From Chlorobiota bacterium (GTDB taxonomy: Bacteria > Bacteroidota > Bacteroidia > Bacteroidales > JAADJA01), in assembly GCA_013151015.1 (NCBI GenBank), contig JAADJA010000165.1, positions 5,031 to 39,805 of the forward strand: 34,775 nt of DNA, written 5' to 3'. The notes beneath the pieces are model-generated. The model was not told the DNA's origin. It saw only the letters and a list, made by a program, of their open reading frames with translations, and did no database searches. How positions within the stretch are numbered: position 1 is the first letter of the stretch; the number at the start of each line of letters is the position of its first letter. The position numbers were made by a program, and so were the translations under genes. Below are positions 1 to 6,721 of this stretch, piece after piece.

Positions 1-264
1 ACTTTCCTCTTTTTTTGTTCCCGGCCCTATTTCAAGGTTTTTTATGCGGATAAAACCGGTGTAGATATTTACGTTGATATCCCCATAAGTGATCATAAGC
101 GTACTGTCGGGGTTCTTGTTGATTTTCTCCCGGACGGCATTTTTTATTTTGTGCCCTAAATACGAATTGATGCCCACAAGAACAATAAAGACCACGGCCA
201 GGACAGTCCCGGCAATTATCAAGGGTTTTTTTCGTTTTCTTGTGTTTGGTCTTTTTTGTGCCAT
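1..264 (-). CDS. AsmA/DUF748-like envelope protein, N-terminal part (runs off the window)
   Basis: An open frame of 88 codons starts at ATG 264-262 and continues past base 1, so only the amino end is visible. It begins with a very basic stretch (KRPNTRKRKKP), then one transmembrane helix of about 20 residues, then a segment reading YGDINVNIYTGFIRIKNLEI. A cytoplasmic basic end, a single anchor and then repeated short beta strands is what AsmA/TamB-like and DUF748 proteins of the Gram-negative envelope look like, and they are usually very long. The family call rests on only the first 88 residues. A consensus -7 box lies about 30 bases upstream of the start (295-302), which supports this start. 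The gene is divergent from the beta-barrel gene at 436. Confidence 0.55.
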   Translation of the reverse strand, partial: MAQKRPNTRKRKKPLIIAGTVLAVVFIVLVGINSYLGHKIKNAVREKINKNPDSTLMITYGDINVNIYTGFIRIKNLEIGPGTKKEES

Positions 265-294
265 GGCCCGAATTGTTTTTTAGTGGGTGGTTTG

Positions 295-302
295 CAAAGA
301 TA
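295..302 (-). promoter_or_regulatory. Bacteroidota -7 box (TATCTTTG)
   Basis: Reads TATCTTTG on the minus strand, an exact TAnnTTTG match, about 31 bases upstream of the ATG of the AsmA-like gene. I see no clear TTTG -33 element at the expected distance. Confidence 0.5.
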
Positions 303-326
303 ATAAAATGAAGGGGAAATATTATT

Positions 327-334
327 TACCTTTG
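327..334 (+). promoter_or_regulatory. Bacteroidota -7 box (TACCTTTG)
   Basis: An exact TAnnTTTG match pointing toward the beta-barrel gene that starts at 436. It implies a leader of roughly 95 bases. It lies back to back with the minus-strand box at 295-302, so the two genes look divergently transcribed from one compact control region. Confidence 0.45.
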
Positions 335-435
335 TACTTTTGATATGCGACAAATTGTTCTTTTTAGCCCCTAAGTTGCCAAAAGGGGTTTTTGAAAAAG
401 CTTTTAGTGCTAAGTTCCTAAATACAAAGATCCTT

Positions 436-1014
436 ATGAAAAAGAATTTCCTGATAATCGCTGTGATGATGTTACTTGGCCTGGCCGCTATTGCCCAGGA
501 TACCATTGTTGAACCCGTGCAACCACAGCCCAAAGAAAAAAAGCAGAAGAAACAAAAACAACCGATCGGGCAAAAAATGTATTTTGGTGGAAACCTTGGG
601 TTGACTTTCGGCACTTATACGAGGATAGGGTTGTATCCTTTGGTCGGTTATAAGTTCAACCCTAAGTTTTCGGGGGGCGTAAAGGTATTGTACGAATATG
701 TGAAGGACAATTACTACACTCCGGCCTATGAGTCGTCCAACTATGGAGGAAGCCTGTTTACCCGCTACCGTATTTTACCATCCATGTACCTACATGCCGA
801 ATACGAGATGGTCAGCTTTGAATTGTTTGGTATTAACGGGGAAAAATCGCGTGAATGGGTCCCCTTTTTGTATCTCGGAGGAGGGTATAGCCAAAACCTG
901 GGCGGGAATGCCTGGCTCAATTTCCAGGTTCTTTTCGATGTGTTGCAGGATTCGCGATCGCCATACCGTCAGTGGGAACCTATCTTTAGTGTTGGGGTAG
1001 GGGTAGGGTTTTAG
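436..1014 (+). CDS. Small outer-membrane beta-barrel protein
   Basis: 192 residues. The frame is open from 340, but the ATG at 436 begins a clean signal peptide (MKKNFLIIAVMMLLG... cut after IAQ), so I take that start. After a short Pro/Lys/Gln-rich linker (QPKEKKQKKQKQP) the rest is alternating aromatic/glycine strands such as YFGGNLGLTFGTYTRIG, and the protein ends GVGVGF with a C-terminal aromatic residue. This is typical of the 8-stranded outer-membrane barrels common in Bacteroidota. No specific function can be assigned. It is followed at once by a strong terminator and faces the glycosyltransferase convergently. Confidence 0.8.
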   Translation: MKKNFLIIAVMMLLGLAAIAQDTIVEPVQPQPKEKKQKKQKQPIGQKMYFGGNLGLTFGTYTRIGLYPLVGYKFNPKFSGGVKVLYEYVKDNYYTPAYESSNYGGSLFTRYRILPSMYLHAEYEMVSFELFGINGEKSREWVPFLYLGGGYSQNLGGNAWLNFQVLFDVLQDSRSPYRQWEPIFSVGVGVGF

Positions 1015-1023
1015 TTTTATTTG

Positions 1024-1060
1024 ACCGACGGCTTCGCTTAAAGCGAAACCGTCGGTTTTT
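1024..1060 (+). terminator. Strong rho-independent terminator
   Basis: ACCGACGG (1024-1031) pairs with CCGTCGGT (1049-1056), and an inner TTCGCTT/AAGCGAA stem (1033-1039 with 1041-1047) continues the hairpin. A run of T follows to 1060. It ends the beta-barrel gene and lies just beyond the stop of the convergent glycosyltransferase. Confidence 0.85.
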
Positions 1061-1062
1061 GA

Positions 1063-2322
1063 TTAATAGTATTTTTGGTAGAAATCCAGGAATTTTTCGG
1101 CAATGGCCTTCCAACTAAATTCCTCCTCGATCAGTTTCCTTGCGGCTTTTCCCATTTCGTCCCTTTTCTTATCGTCCGACAGGAGCTCGGTAAGGGCATC
1201 GGCAAACTCCCGGGGGTTGGCCGAATCCACTAACATACCGTTCACGCCATGGGTAATAACGTTTCTTATCCCACCAAATTTGGAGGCGATAACCGCTTTG
1301 CCACAGGCCATTGCTTCCTGGGTGGTCATCCCGAACGGCTCAAACAAAGAAGGCAAGACGAATAGCTGTGATTTCTGATAAAGCGGGGCCATCATTTCAT
1401 CGGCCACATAACCTATTTTGCTCACCCTGTTGGCCATGTCGTTTTCGGCAATGATTTCGTCCATTTTTGCAAAAACGCCCAATTCGCGCGGCTTTGGATT
1501 TGGCGATCCCCCTCCAATGACCAAATCAACATCTTTTATTTTATCTTTAACCAATGCGAAAGCATTCAATAAAAGGTCGTGGCCTTTGTTGGTGTCAATG
1601 CGAGAAAGGCAGAAAACGTATTTTTCAGGTGTGTTTGTTTCAAGCTTTAAATCTTCCACAGTTGGAGGATGGTAGCGGTAAATGTCAACGCCGGGGGCAA
1701 TAATATCAATGTTATCGGCATCATAATGCGAAAGCTCCCTGAGTTTTTCATATTGTACCTCCGTGGTTAGCGAAAGGCCATTGACGGCTTTGTACAAACG
1801 CATTTCCTCGGAGTTCCTCAGTTTGAAATTGAATTTCTTTTCCATCTCTTCCGGGTCGCCGCCCATCTGGTCCTGTTTCCATGCACCGAGAGAATGAGGG
1901 GTGAAATAGCAGGGTTTGTCGAAGTGTTTGGCAACATCCAGCGCAACAATACCGGCATCCACGTAATGGCCGTTGTACAGGTCGTATTCCAAGCCGTTGT
2001 CATTAATAAACTGAACCATATTGTCGGATAATTCCGGTAAAAGATCATAGATGAATTCTTTGGGGACAAATCCCCAATCGCCCGCCCTTATTTTTATTAC
2101 CCTCACGTTGGGGCTGCCGGGCACAGGGTTTATCTGTTTGTCGTTTTTGTCGAACCACCGGGTGTAAATATCAACCTTGATCCCCATTTTCCCCAAGGCT
2201 TTTGCGAGCTCCAATACATAAACCACTTGTCCTCCAGTATCTGTCCTTCCCAATGTGGGCACTGCATCGAAATAACCATGAGTGGAGAGCATGGCTATGC
2301 TTTTGAATTTTTGTTTTGTCAT
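1063..2322 (-). CDS. GT4 glycosyltransferase, sucrose-phosphate-synthase/mannosylfructose-phosphate-synthase-like
   Basis: 419 residues, a full-length GT-B enzyme. The N-terminal acceptor domain carries the DTGGQVVYVLELAKALG signature (about 28-44) typical of sucrose synthase and sucrose-phosphate synthase relatives, and TPHSLGAWK (141-149) with its conserved His. The donor domain has SRIDTNKG (240-247) and the EX7E motif EPFGMTTQE (328-336), the nucleotide-sugar binding signature of retaining GT4 enzymes. From the family, the reaction is transfer of a hexose from an NDP-sugar onto a sugar phosphate (sucrose-6-phosphate or mannosylfructose-phosphate type). The exact donor and acceptor cannot be read from sequence. 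The next gene on the same strand is a P-loop kinase, and no HAD phosphatase is adjacent. A compatible-solute or storage-sugar role is an inference. Confidence 0.8.
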   Translation of the reverse strand: MTKQKFKSIAMLSTHGYFDAVPTLGRTDTGGQVVYVLELAKALGKMGIKVDIYTRWFDKNDKQINPVPGSPNVRVIKIRAGDWGFVPKEFIYDLLPELSDNMVQFINDNGLEYDLYNGHYVDAGIVALDVAKHFDKPCYFTPHSLGAWKQDQMGGDPEEMEKKFNFKLRNSEEMRLYKAVNGLSLTTEVQYEKLRELSHYDADNIDIIAPGVDIYRYHPPTVEDLKLETNTPEKYVFCLSRIDTNKGHDLLLNAFALVKDKIKDVDLVIGGGSPNPKPRELGVFAKMDEIIAENDMANRVSKIGYVADEMMAPLYQKSQLFVLPSLFEPFGMTTQEAMACGKAVIASKFGGIRNVITHGVNGMLVDSANPREFADALTELLSDDKKRDEMGKAARKLIEEEFSWKAIAEKFLDFYQKYY

Positions 2323-2350
2323 TTTCTTGATTTTTATGTTTTCTATTTTC

Positions 2351-2580
2351 TCGGCGTAGTCAGAGACTACGCTGAGTGGAGTGTAAATCTCCCGATTTGC
2401 AATTATTCAAATAAATCAAATTCCATTAAACAATTAACGCTGTCGCAATAATTCCCGGCGCTTTGATCTTTGATTTTATATGCTTTGGGCATTGTATTGA
2501 GTTTTAGGCAACGAATTTACAAAATAATATTTCAATCTGAAGATTGTGACACCGCTCGACTTAGTCAGAGACTACGCCGG
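2351..2580. repeat. Inverted pair of ~30-bp palindromic elements
   Basis: Copy 1 spans about 2351-2380 and contains a perfect hairpin, GCGTAGTC-AGA-GACTACGC (2354-2372). Copy 2 spans about 2551-2580 in the opposite orientation (core TAGTCAGAGACTACGC, 2562-2577). The outer arms also match loosely. The pair brackets about 170 bases of otherwise featureless DNA between the kinase and glycosyltransferase genes. The layout resembles paired REP elements. It could also affect read-through between the two genes. Confidence 0.6.
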
Positions 2581-2609
2581 GAAAAGGGATATTGATTCGT
2601 TTTTCCCAA

Positions 2610-3251
2610 CTACTTCTTTGTCGCTTCCCACTCCTTCGATATAACAATATCGGCCAAGGCTTTGTGTTTTGAAATGATTTCGTGTTCAATGGTCAGTATC
2701 TTGTCAAGGAATTCATCCTGTGCTTCCCTTGCCCTTTTTTTCCTCGATTCGATGGTGTCCATTTTGTTGCGGTCGATAAAAACGCGGCAGTCCGCATTTT
2801 TCAGGCTTGTGGTGTAAGTCCCTTCGGCGATCAATACATCGTAATCTTTCAGGTCAAGGGTTTCTTCCCCGATTTTATCTGCATCAAAATCAACCAAGGG
2901 TTTTGTGAGCCTGGTTTTTCCGTCCAAGACATCCTTTAGGTTCTGGTCAAGCAAATCAAGTTTCACTTCCCGCATCCCGACCCAGTTAATATCTTTTTCC
3001 CTTTGTGCCGCATTGGTTTTTGGCGGATAGACGAAATAATCGTCCTGGCCAAAAATGAAACATTTCAGGTTTTCTTTTTCCAGTACCTCGGCAATGGAGA
3101 AAGCGGTCTCGGATTTGCCGGCGCCCGATTCCCCGGCCACGGTGATCACATATTTCTTTTTACTGTTTATAATGTCTTTCAAGATCAGGTCAGCTACTTG
3201 TTTCCCGGCTCTGCGGTGGTTGTCGTCAATAATTAAAATATCGCCTTTCAT
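2610..3251 (-). CDS. P-loop kinase of the uridine kinase/phosphoribulokinase type
   Basis: 213 residues. Walker A motif GESGAGKSE at 40-48. A substrate-side FIFGQDDYFVYPP motif (66-77) resembles the DD/Y segment after strand 2 in uridine kinases and phosphoribulokinases. VLIAEGTYTT lies at the Walker B-like strand, and a lid region is rich in Arg/Lys (RKKRAREAQDE). This places it in the uridine kinase/pantothenate kinase superfamily. The substrate is not determinable here. It is the gene upstream of the GT4 glycosyltransferase on the same strand (287-base gap), so it may phosphorylate the sugar acceptor or a precursor, but that is inference. Zeta-toxin-like kinases are a less likely alternative because there is no antitoxin partner. 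Confidence 0.7.
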   Translation of the reverse strand: MKGDILIIDDNHRRAGKQVADLILKDIINSKKKYVITVAGESGAGKSETAFSIAEVLEKENLKCFIFGQDDYFVYPPKTNAAQREKDINWVGMREVKLDLLDQNLKDVLDGKTRLTKPLVDFDADKIGEETLDLKDYDVLIAEGTYTTSLKNADCRVFIDRNKMDTIESRKKRAREAQDEFLDKILTIEHEIISKHKALADIVISKEWEATKK

Positions 3252-3420
3252 AAATAATAGATTTTACCACAAAGACACAAAGACACCGCGGAAAAATTTT
3301 CCTGAATCAAAAATTCCAATAATCTTGGAAAAAGTTGTGTGTTTATAGCCAATTATGGGATTTTAATAAATCGAATTAAAAGTTTCCCCAAAATTACAAT
3401 TTTTTCCTTATTTTCGGGCT

Positions 3421-4290
3421 GTGCAAGTTAGCTCAAATAAAATAAAGGATATAAGGCGTTATTATAAACGGCAACTCGCTGGCTTATACGAAGAAAATGA
3501 GATAGACTCTTTCTTTTACATCCTTTTTGAGGAATACGCCGGGCTCTCAAAAGCACAGATTTTATTGAATGCCGAAACAACAATAAGCGAATCGGAATTG
3601 TTGAAGATTCATTTTGCCGTAAAAGCCTTGATGAACCACAAACCCATCCAATACATAATCGGGTCTTCCGAATTTTATGGATTGAAATTTAAGGTAAGCC
3701 CCGATGTATTGATCCCCCGGCCTGAAACCGAGGAGTTGACAGAGCTTGTCATCAAGGAAAATTCAGGGAAAAAGGATTTGTCAATAATGGATATCGGTAC
3801 GGGTTCGGGGTGTATTGCGATCACATTAAAGAAGTATTTGCCGGATGCAAAAGTCCATGCCCTTGATGTTTCAACAAATACCTTGAGCCTTGCCAAAGAA
3901 AATGCAAAGTTAAACGGACAGGAAATCGAATTCCTGAAAATGGATTTTTTGAAATATTCAAATTGGGATAAATTGAATGCTTATGATATAATTGTGAGCA
4001 ATCCGCCTTATGTGAGGAAATCGGAAATGAAAGGGATGAACAAGAACGTGCTGGATTATGAACCCGCCATAGCCCTTTTTGTCGAAGATGAAAAACCCCT
4101 TTTGTTTTATGGGGCCATAGCAAAATTCGCAAACGGACATTTGAACAAATCCGGGGCTGTTTACTGTGAAATCAATCAATATCTTGGCGAAGAGACTTTA
4201 AGCTTATTTGTGAAATCAGGATTTGAACAAGCTGAGGTTTTTAAAGATATAAATGGGAACGACAGGATATTAAAGGTTAAATTAAAATGA
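3421..4290 (+). CDS. prmC: Release factor glutamine N5-methyltransferase PrmC
   Basis: 289 residues starting at GTG 3421. No Met appears until residue 71, so the GTG is needed to keep the N-terminal helical domain. Signature elements are PIQYIIGSSEFYG (75-87), IPRPETEEL (98-106), the SAM-binding motif I DIGTGSGCIA (124-133) and the catalytic NPPY (194-197). PrmC methylates the Gln of the GGQ motif in peptide-chain release factors, in the cytoplasm. Its stop overlaps the next gene's ATG (ATGA), implying translational coupling. Length matches the family norm. Confidence 0.95.
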   Translation: MQVSSNKIKDIRRYYKRQLAGLYEENEIDSFFYILFEEYAGLSKAQILLNAETTISESELLKIHFAVKALMNHKPIQYIIGSSEFYGLKFKVSPDVLIPRPETEELTELVIKENSGKKDLSIMDIGTGSGCIAITLKKYLPDAKVHALDVSTNTLSLAKENAKLNGQEIEFLKMDFLKYSNWDKLNAYDIIVSNPPYVRKSEMKGMNKNVLDYEPAIALFVEDEKPLLFYGAIAKFANGHLNKSGAVYCEINQYLGEETLSLFVKSGFEQAEVFKDINGNDRILKVKLK

Positions 4291-5099
4291 GAAGAATAGC
4301 TTTTGTTTTCTTAATCACGGTTTTCTCTTTTTCCTGCAATAACCCAAAACAGGACGACAAATCCAACAAAAGGGAAACCTACACCCCCAATATCGAATAT
4401 ATGGTTGTGAAGGCCCATCCGCACGACGTTACTTCCTTTACGGAGGGTTTGCTGTTTCATGACAACGAACTTTATGAAAGTACGGGCTCGCCCGAAAACC
4501 TTTCATTCACAAAATCAATTTTTGGCAGGGTCGATTTAAGTACAGGTAAACTCTTAAAATTGGGTGGACTGGATAAAAACAAGTATTTTGGTGAAGGCAT
4601 AAGCTTCCTGAACGGTAAATTATACCAATTGACCTATCAGGCCCAAAGCTGTTTTGTTTATGATGCCAAATCATTTGAACCCATCGGTAAGTTAAGATAT
4701 GAAAACAAAGAGGGCTGGGGAATGACAACGGATGGCGAATCCCTGATAATGAGCGATGGCACGCATGTTTTGACTTATATTGATCCAAAAGGCTTTCGGG
4801 TCACAAAGAAATTAAAGGTGACCCAAAATGGATATTTGGTCGATTATCTGAACGAACTCGAATTCGTTAAGGGTTTTATCTATGCAAATGTGTGGACGAA
4901 AAACCACATTGTGAAAATCGATACGGCAAATGGCCATGTGGTGGGTATCCTTGACCTTGAAGGGCTTTTCCTGGATGCGAAAAGCAAAAACCGCTATATT
5001 GATGTGATGAACGGCATTGCCTATAATCCTGTTTCCGGGCATTTGTTCGTGACGGGTAAAATGTGGCCGAATATTTACGAACTGGATTTTTATCATTAA
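4287..5099 (+). CDS. Glutaminyl-peptide cyclotransferase (plant/bacterial type), lipoprotein
   Basis: 270 residues. A signal peptide ends in FSFSC-NN with Cys17 as a likely lipidation site, so it is probably a periplasmic lipoprotein. Family motifs are SFTEGLLFHDNELYESTG (with the conserved Glu), WGMTTDGESLIMSDGT, LNELEFVKGFIYANVW and MNGIAYNPVSGHLFVTGKMW, which are the blades of the five-bladed propeller in this enzyme class. The enzyme converts N-terminal Gln of exported proteins to pyroglutamate. The pairing with prmC through a 4-base overlap is notable because both act on glutamine residues of proteins, though in different compartments. Confidence 0.9.
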   Translation: MRRIAFVFLITVFSFSCNNPKQDDKSNKRETYTPNIEYMVVKAHPHDVTSFTEGLLFHDNELYESTGSPENLSFTKSIFGRVDLSTGKLLKLGGLDKNKYFGEGISFLNGKLYQLTYQAQSCFVYDAKSFEPIGKLRYENKEGWGMTTDGESLIMSDGTHVLTYIDPKGFRVTKKLKVTQNGYLVDYLNELEFVKGFIYANVWTKNHIVKIDTANGHVVGILDLEGLFLDAKSKNRYIDVMNGIAYNPVSGHLFVTGKMWPNIYELDFYH

Positions 5100-5105
5100 C
5101 TTATT

Positions 5106-5142
5106 GTTAAGAAACCACTTTCCCCTTCTCGTTTTTCTTAAC
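5106..5142 (+). terminator. Possible weak stem-loop after the cyclotransferase
   Basis: GTTAAGAAA (5106-5114) pairs with TTTCTTAAC (5134-5142) around a pyrimidine-rich loop of about 19 bases. There is no downstream T run, so termination is uncertain. Confidence 0.25.
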
Positions 5143-5241
5143 CTAAAAGTAAGCATTCCTTAAACTTCCCTTCTTATTCACTTTCTTCTTTTGCACAATC
5201 AAATTTACGAAGATTGTTTTTAACTTAAAAAATGTAAAAAG

Positions 5242-6588
5242 ATGAAAAAAATGGATTTAAGGATTTTAGTGGTTTTATTTGCCGCATTCGTAATTGGCGT
5301 GTCCTCGTGTCGAAAAACTAATGACGCGGAACCAGAGCAGGAAACCGATGAGTACACGATTTCAGATAATGGTAGCGGCACCGGCACCACGACCTGGAAG
5401 TCGGGGAAAACCTATTTTATTGAGGGTTTTGTTTTTGTGAACGAAGGGCAAACCCTGACCATTGAACCGGGCTGCATAATTAAAGGAAAAGCCGGGCAGG
5501 GTGAGAATGCCAGTGCGTTGATCGTTGCAAGGGGTGGAAAGATATTGGCTGAAGGGACTGCCGATAACCCGATTGTTTTCACGGCGGAAGCCGATGACCT
5601 GAACGGTTCGGTAAGTACTACCGATAGGGGTTTATGGGGAGGATTGATTGTTTTGGGAAAAGCAGGGCTGAACTCAACACCGGGCGAATCGCAAATAGAA
5701 GGAATCCCGACCAGTGAACCCCGTGGAAGGTATGGTGGCAGCAATGATGATGATAATTCAGGTGTCATTAAATATGTATCCATTCGCCATGGCGGGACTG
5801 ACATTGGGGAAGGGAATGAAATCAATGGCTTGACATTGGGTGCAGTTGGCCGAGGAACTATCATTGAATATGTGGAGGTGATTGCCAATAAAGATGATGG
5901 TATCGAGTTTTTTGGTGGCACAGCGCAGTTAAAGCATATCCTTGTTGCTTACGTGGGCGATGATTGTTTTGATTACGATGAGGGTTTTCGGGGCAAAGGC
6001 CAGTTCTGGTACGCTATCCAGGATGCCAATGAAGGCGACCGATGTGGAGAACATGATGGTGGGACCGATCCTGAAACGGGCACTCCATTTGCTATTCCAA
6101 CTATTTACAATGCGACCTATTTCGGGCGTGGCGCAGATGCCGGAAAACGCACGATTACTTTTCGCGATAATGCGGGCGGGCATTACCTCAATTCTATTTT
6201 TGCCAATCAGTCAAAAGGGATAGATATTGAAAACCTTGCCGATGCCCAGGACAGCTATGCGCAATTTGCCGATGGAAACCTGAGCCTTGAGAGCAATGTT
6301 TTTTGGGGCGTGGCAGATGGGACTGCTGAAGGGATTTTCAAAATATCCGGCCCCGGTGCCAATGCTGCCGACTCAATAGCTGCTCTCCAAACGTTTGCCG
6401 CTTATTTCGAAACCGCCAATAATGTGGTTGAAAACCCGGGAATTTCAAAAAACAATCCGGTCCCTTCCAACCCTCAAGCCGATAACCTTGCCGCTTATGA
6501 TGGCAGTTGGTTCGAAACGGTTTCCTATAAAGGGGCATTTGGTGCTGAAAACTGGGCAGCAGGTTGGACAAAGTATTTTTCAGAATAA
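5242..6588 (+). CDS. Beta-helix lipoprotein partnered with a TonB receptor
   Basis: 448 residues. A signal peptide runs to GVSSC with Cys23 as lipid anchor, followed by a Glu/Asp-rich linker. The body has repeating short strands with a parallel beta-helix look: YFIEGFVFVNEGQTLTIEPGC, FTAEADD, GGLIVLGKAGLN, YVSIRHGG, YVEVIANKDDGIEFFGG. Proteins of this type are widespread in Bacteroidota, often mis-annotated, and typically sit next to a TonB-dependent receptor, as here (134 bases before the receptor start I prefer). A surface ligand-binding role for the pair is inferred by analogy with SusD-type partners. No ligand is evident. Confidence 0.75.
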   Translation: MKKMDLRILVVLFAAFVIGVSSCRKTNDAEPEQETDEYTISDNGSGTGTTTWKSGKTYFIEGFVFVNEGQTLTIEPGCIIKGKAGQGENASALIVARGGKILAEGTADNPIVFTAEADDLNGSVSTTDRGLWGGLIVLGKAGLNSTPGESQIEGIPTSEPRGRYGGSNDDDNSGVIKYVSIRHGGTDIGEGNEINGLTLGAVGRGTIIEYVEVIANKDDGIEFFGGTAQLKHILVAYVGDDCFDYDEGFRGKGQFWYAIQDANEGDRCGEHDGGTDPETGTPFAIPTIYNATYFGRGADAGKRTITFRDNAGGHYLNSIFANQSKGIDIENLADAQDSYAQFADGNLSLESNVFWGVADGTAEGIFKISGPGANAADSIAALQTFAAYFETANNVVENPGISKNNPVPSNPQADNLAAYDGSWFETVSYKGAFGAENWAAGWTKYFSE

Positions 6589-6589
6589 T

Positions 6590-6630
6590 CCAGCCCTGAA
6601 GGGCTGGGAAACTCAGGGCTGGGAAACTCA
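6590..6630. repeat. GC-rich palindrome plus 15-bp tandem duplication
   Basis: CCAGCCC-TGAA-GGGCTGG (6590-6607) is a perfect 7-bp stem with a tetraloop immediately after the lipoprotein stop. It overlaps a perfect tandem duplication of GGGCTGGGAAACTCA (6601-6615 and 6616-6630). It is related to the palindrome at 6779-6798. Confidence 0.7.
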
Positions 6631-6721
6631 GGATGAATCAGACTGGGACTTATAAATAATAAAATAAGGAATGGAAATGCTTCAAGGTTGTATCTGGTTT
6701 TGTGATTTGAAAAATAAAACA

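Noticed and set aside
219-614. 131-codon minus-strand ORF over the promoter region and start of the beta-barrel gene
   Set aside because: Cys/Phe-rich shadow of the plus-strand gene that also crosses the divergent promoter boxes.
3267-3290. Short ACACAAAGACAC-like repeat upstream of the P-loop kinase, considered as promoter or operator
   Set aside because: No -7 box match, and it looks like low-complexity repetitive DNA of the kind common in Bacteroidota intergenic regions.
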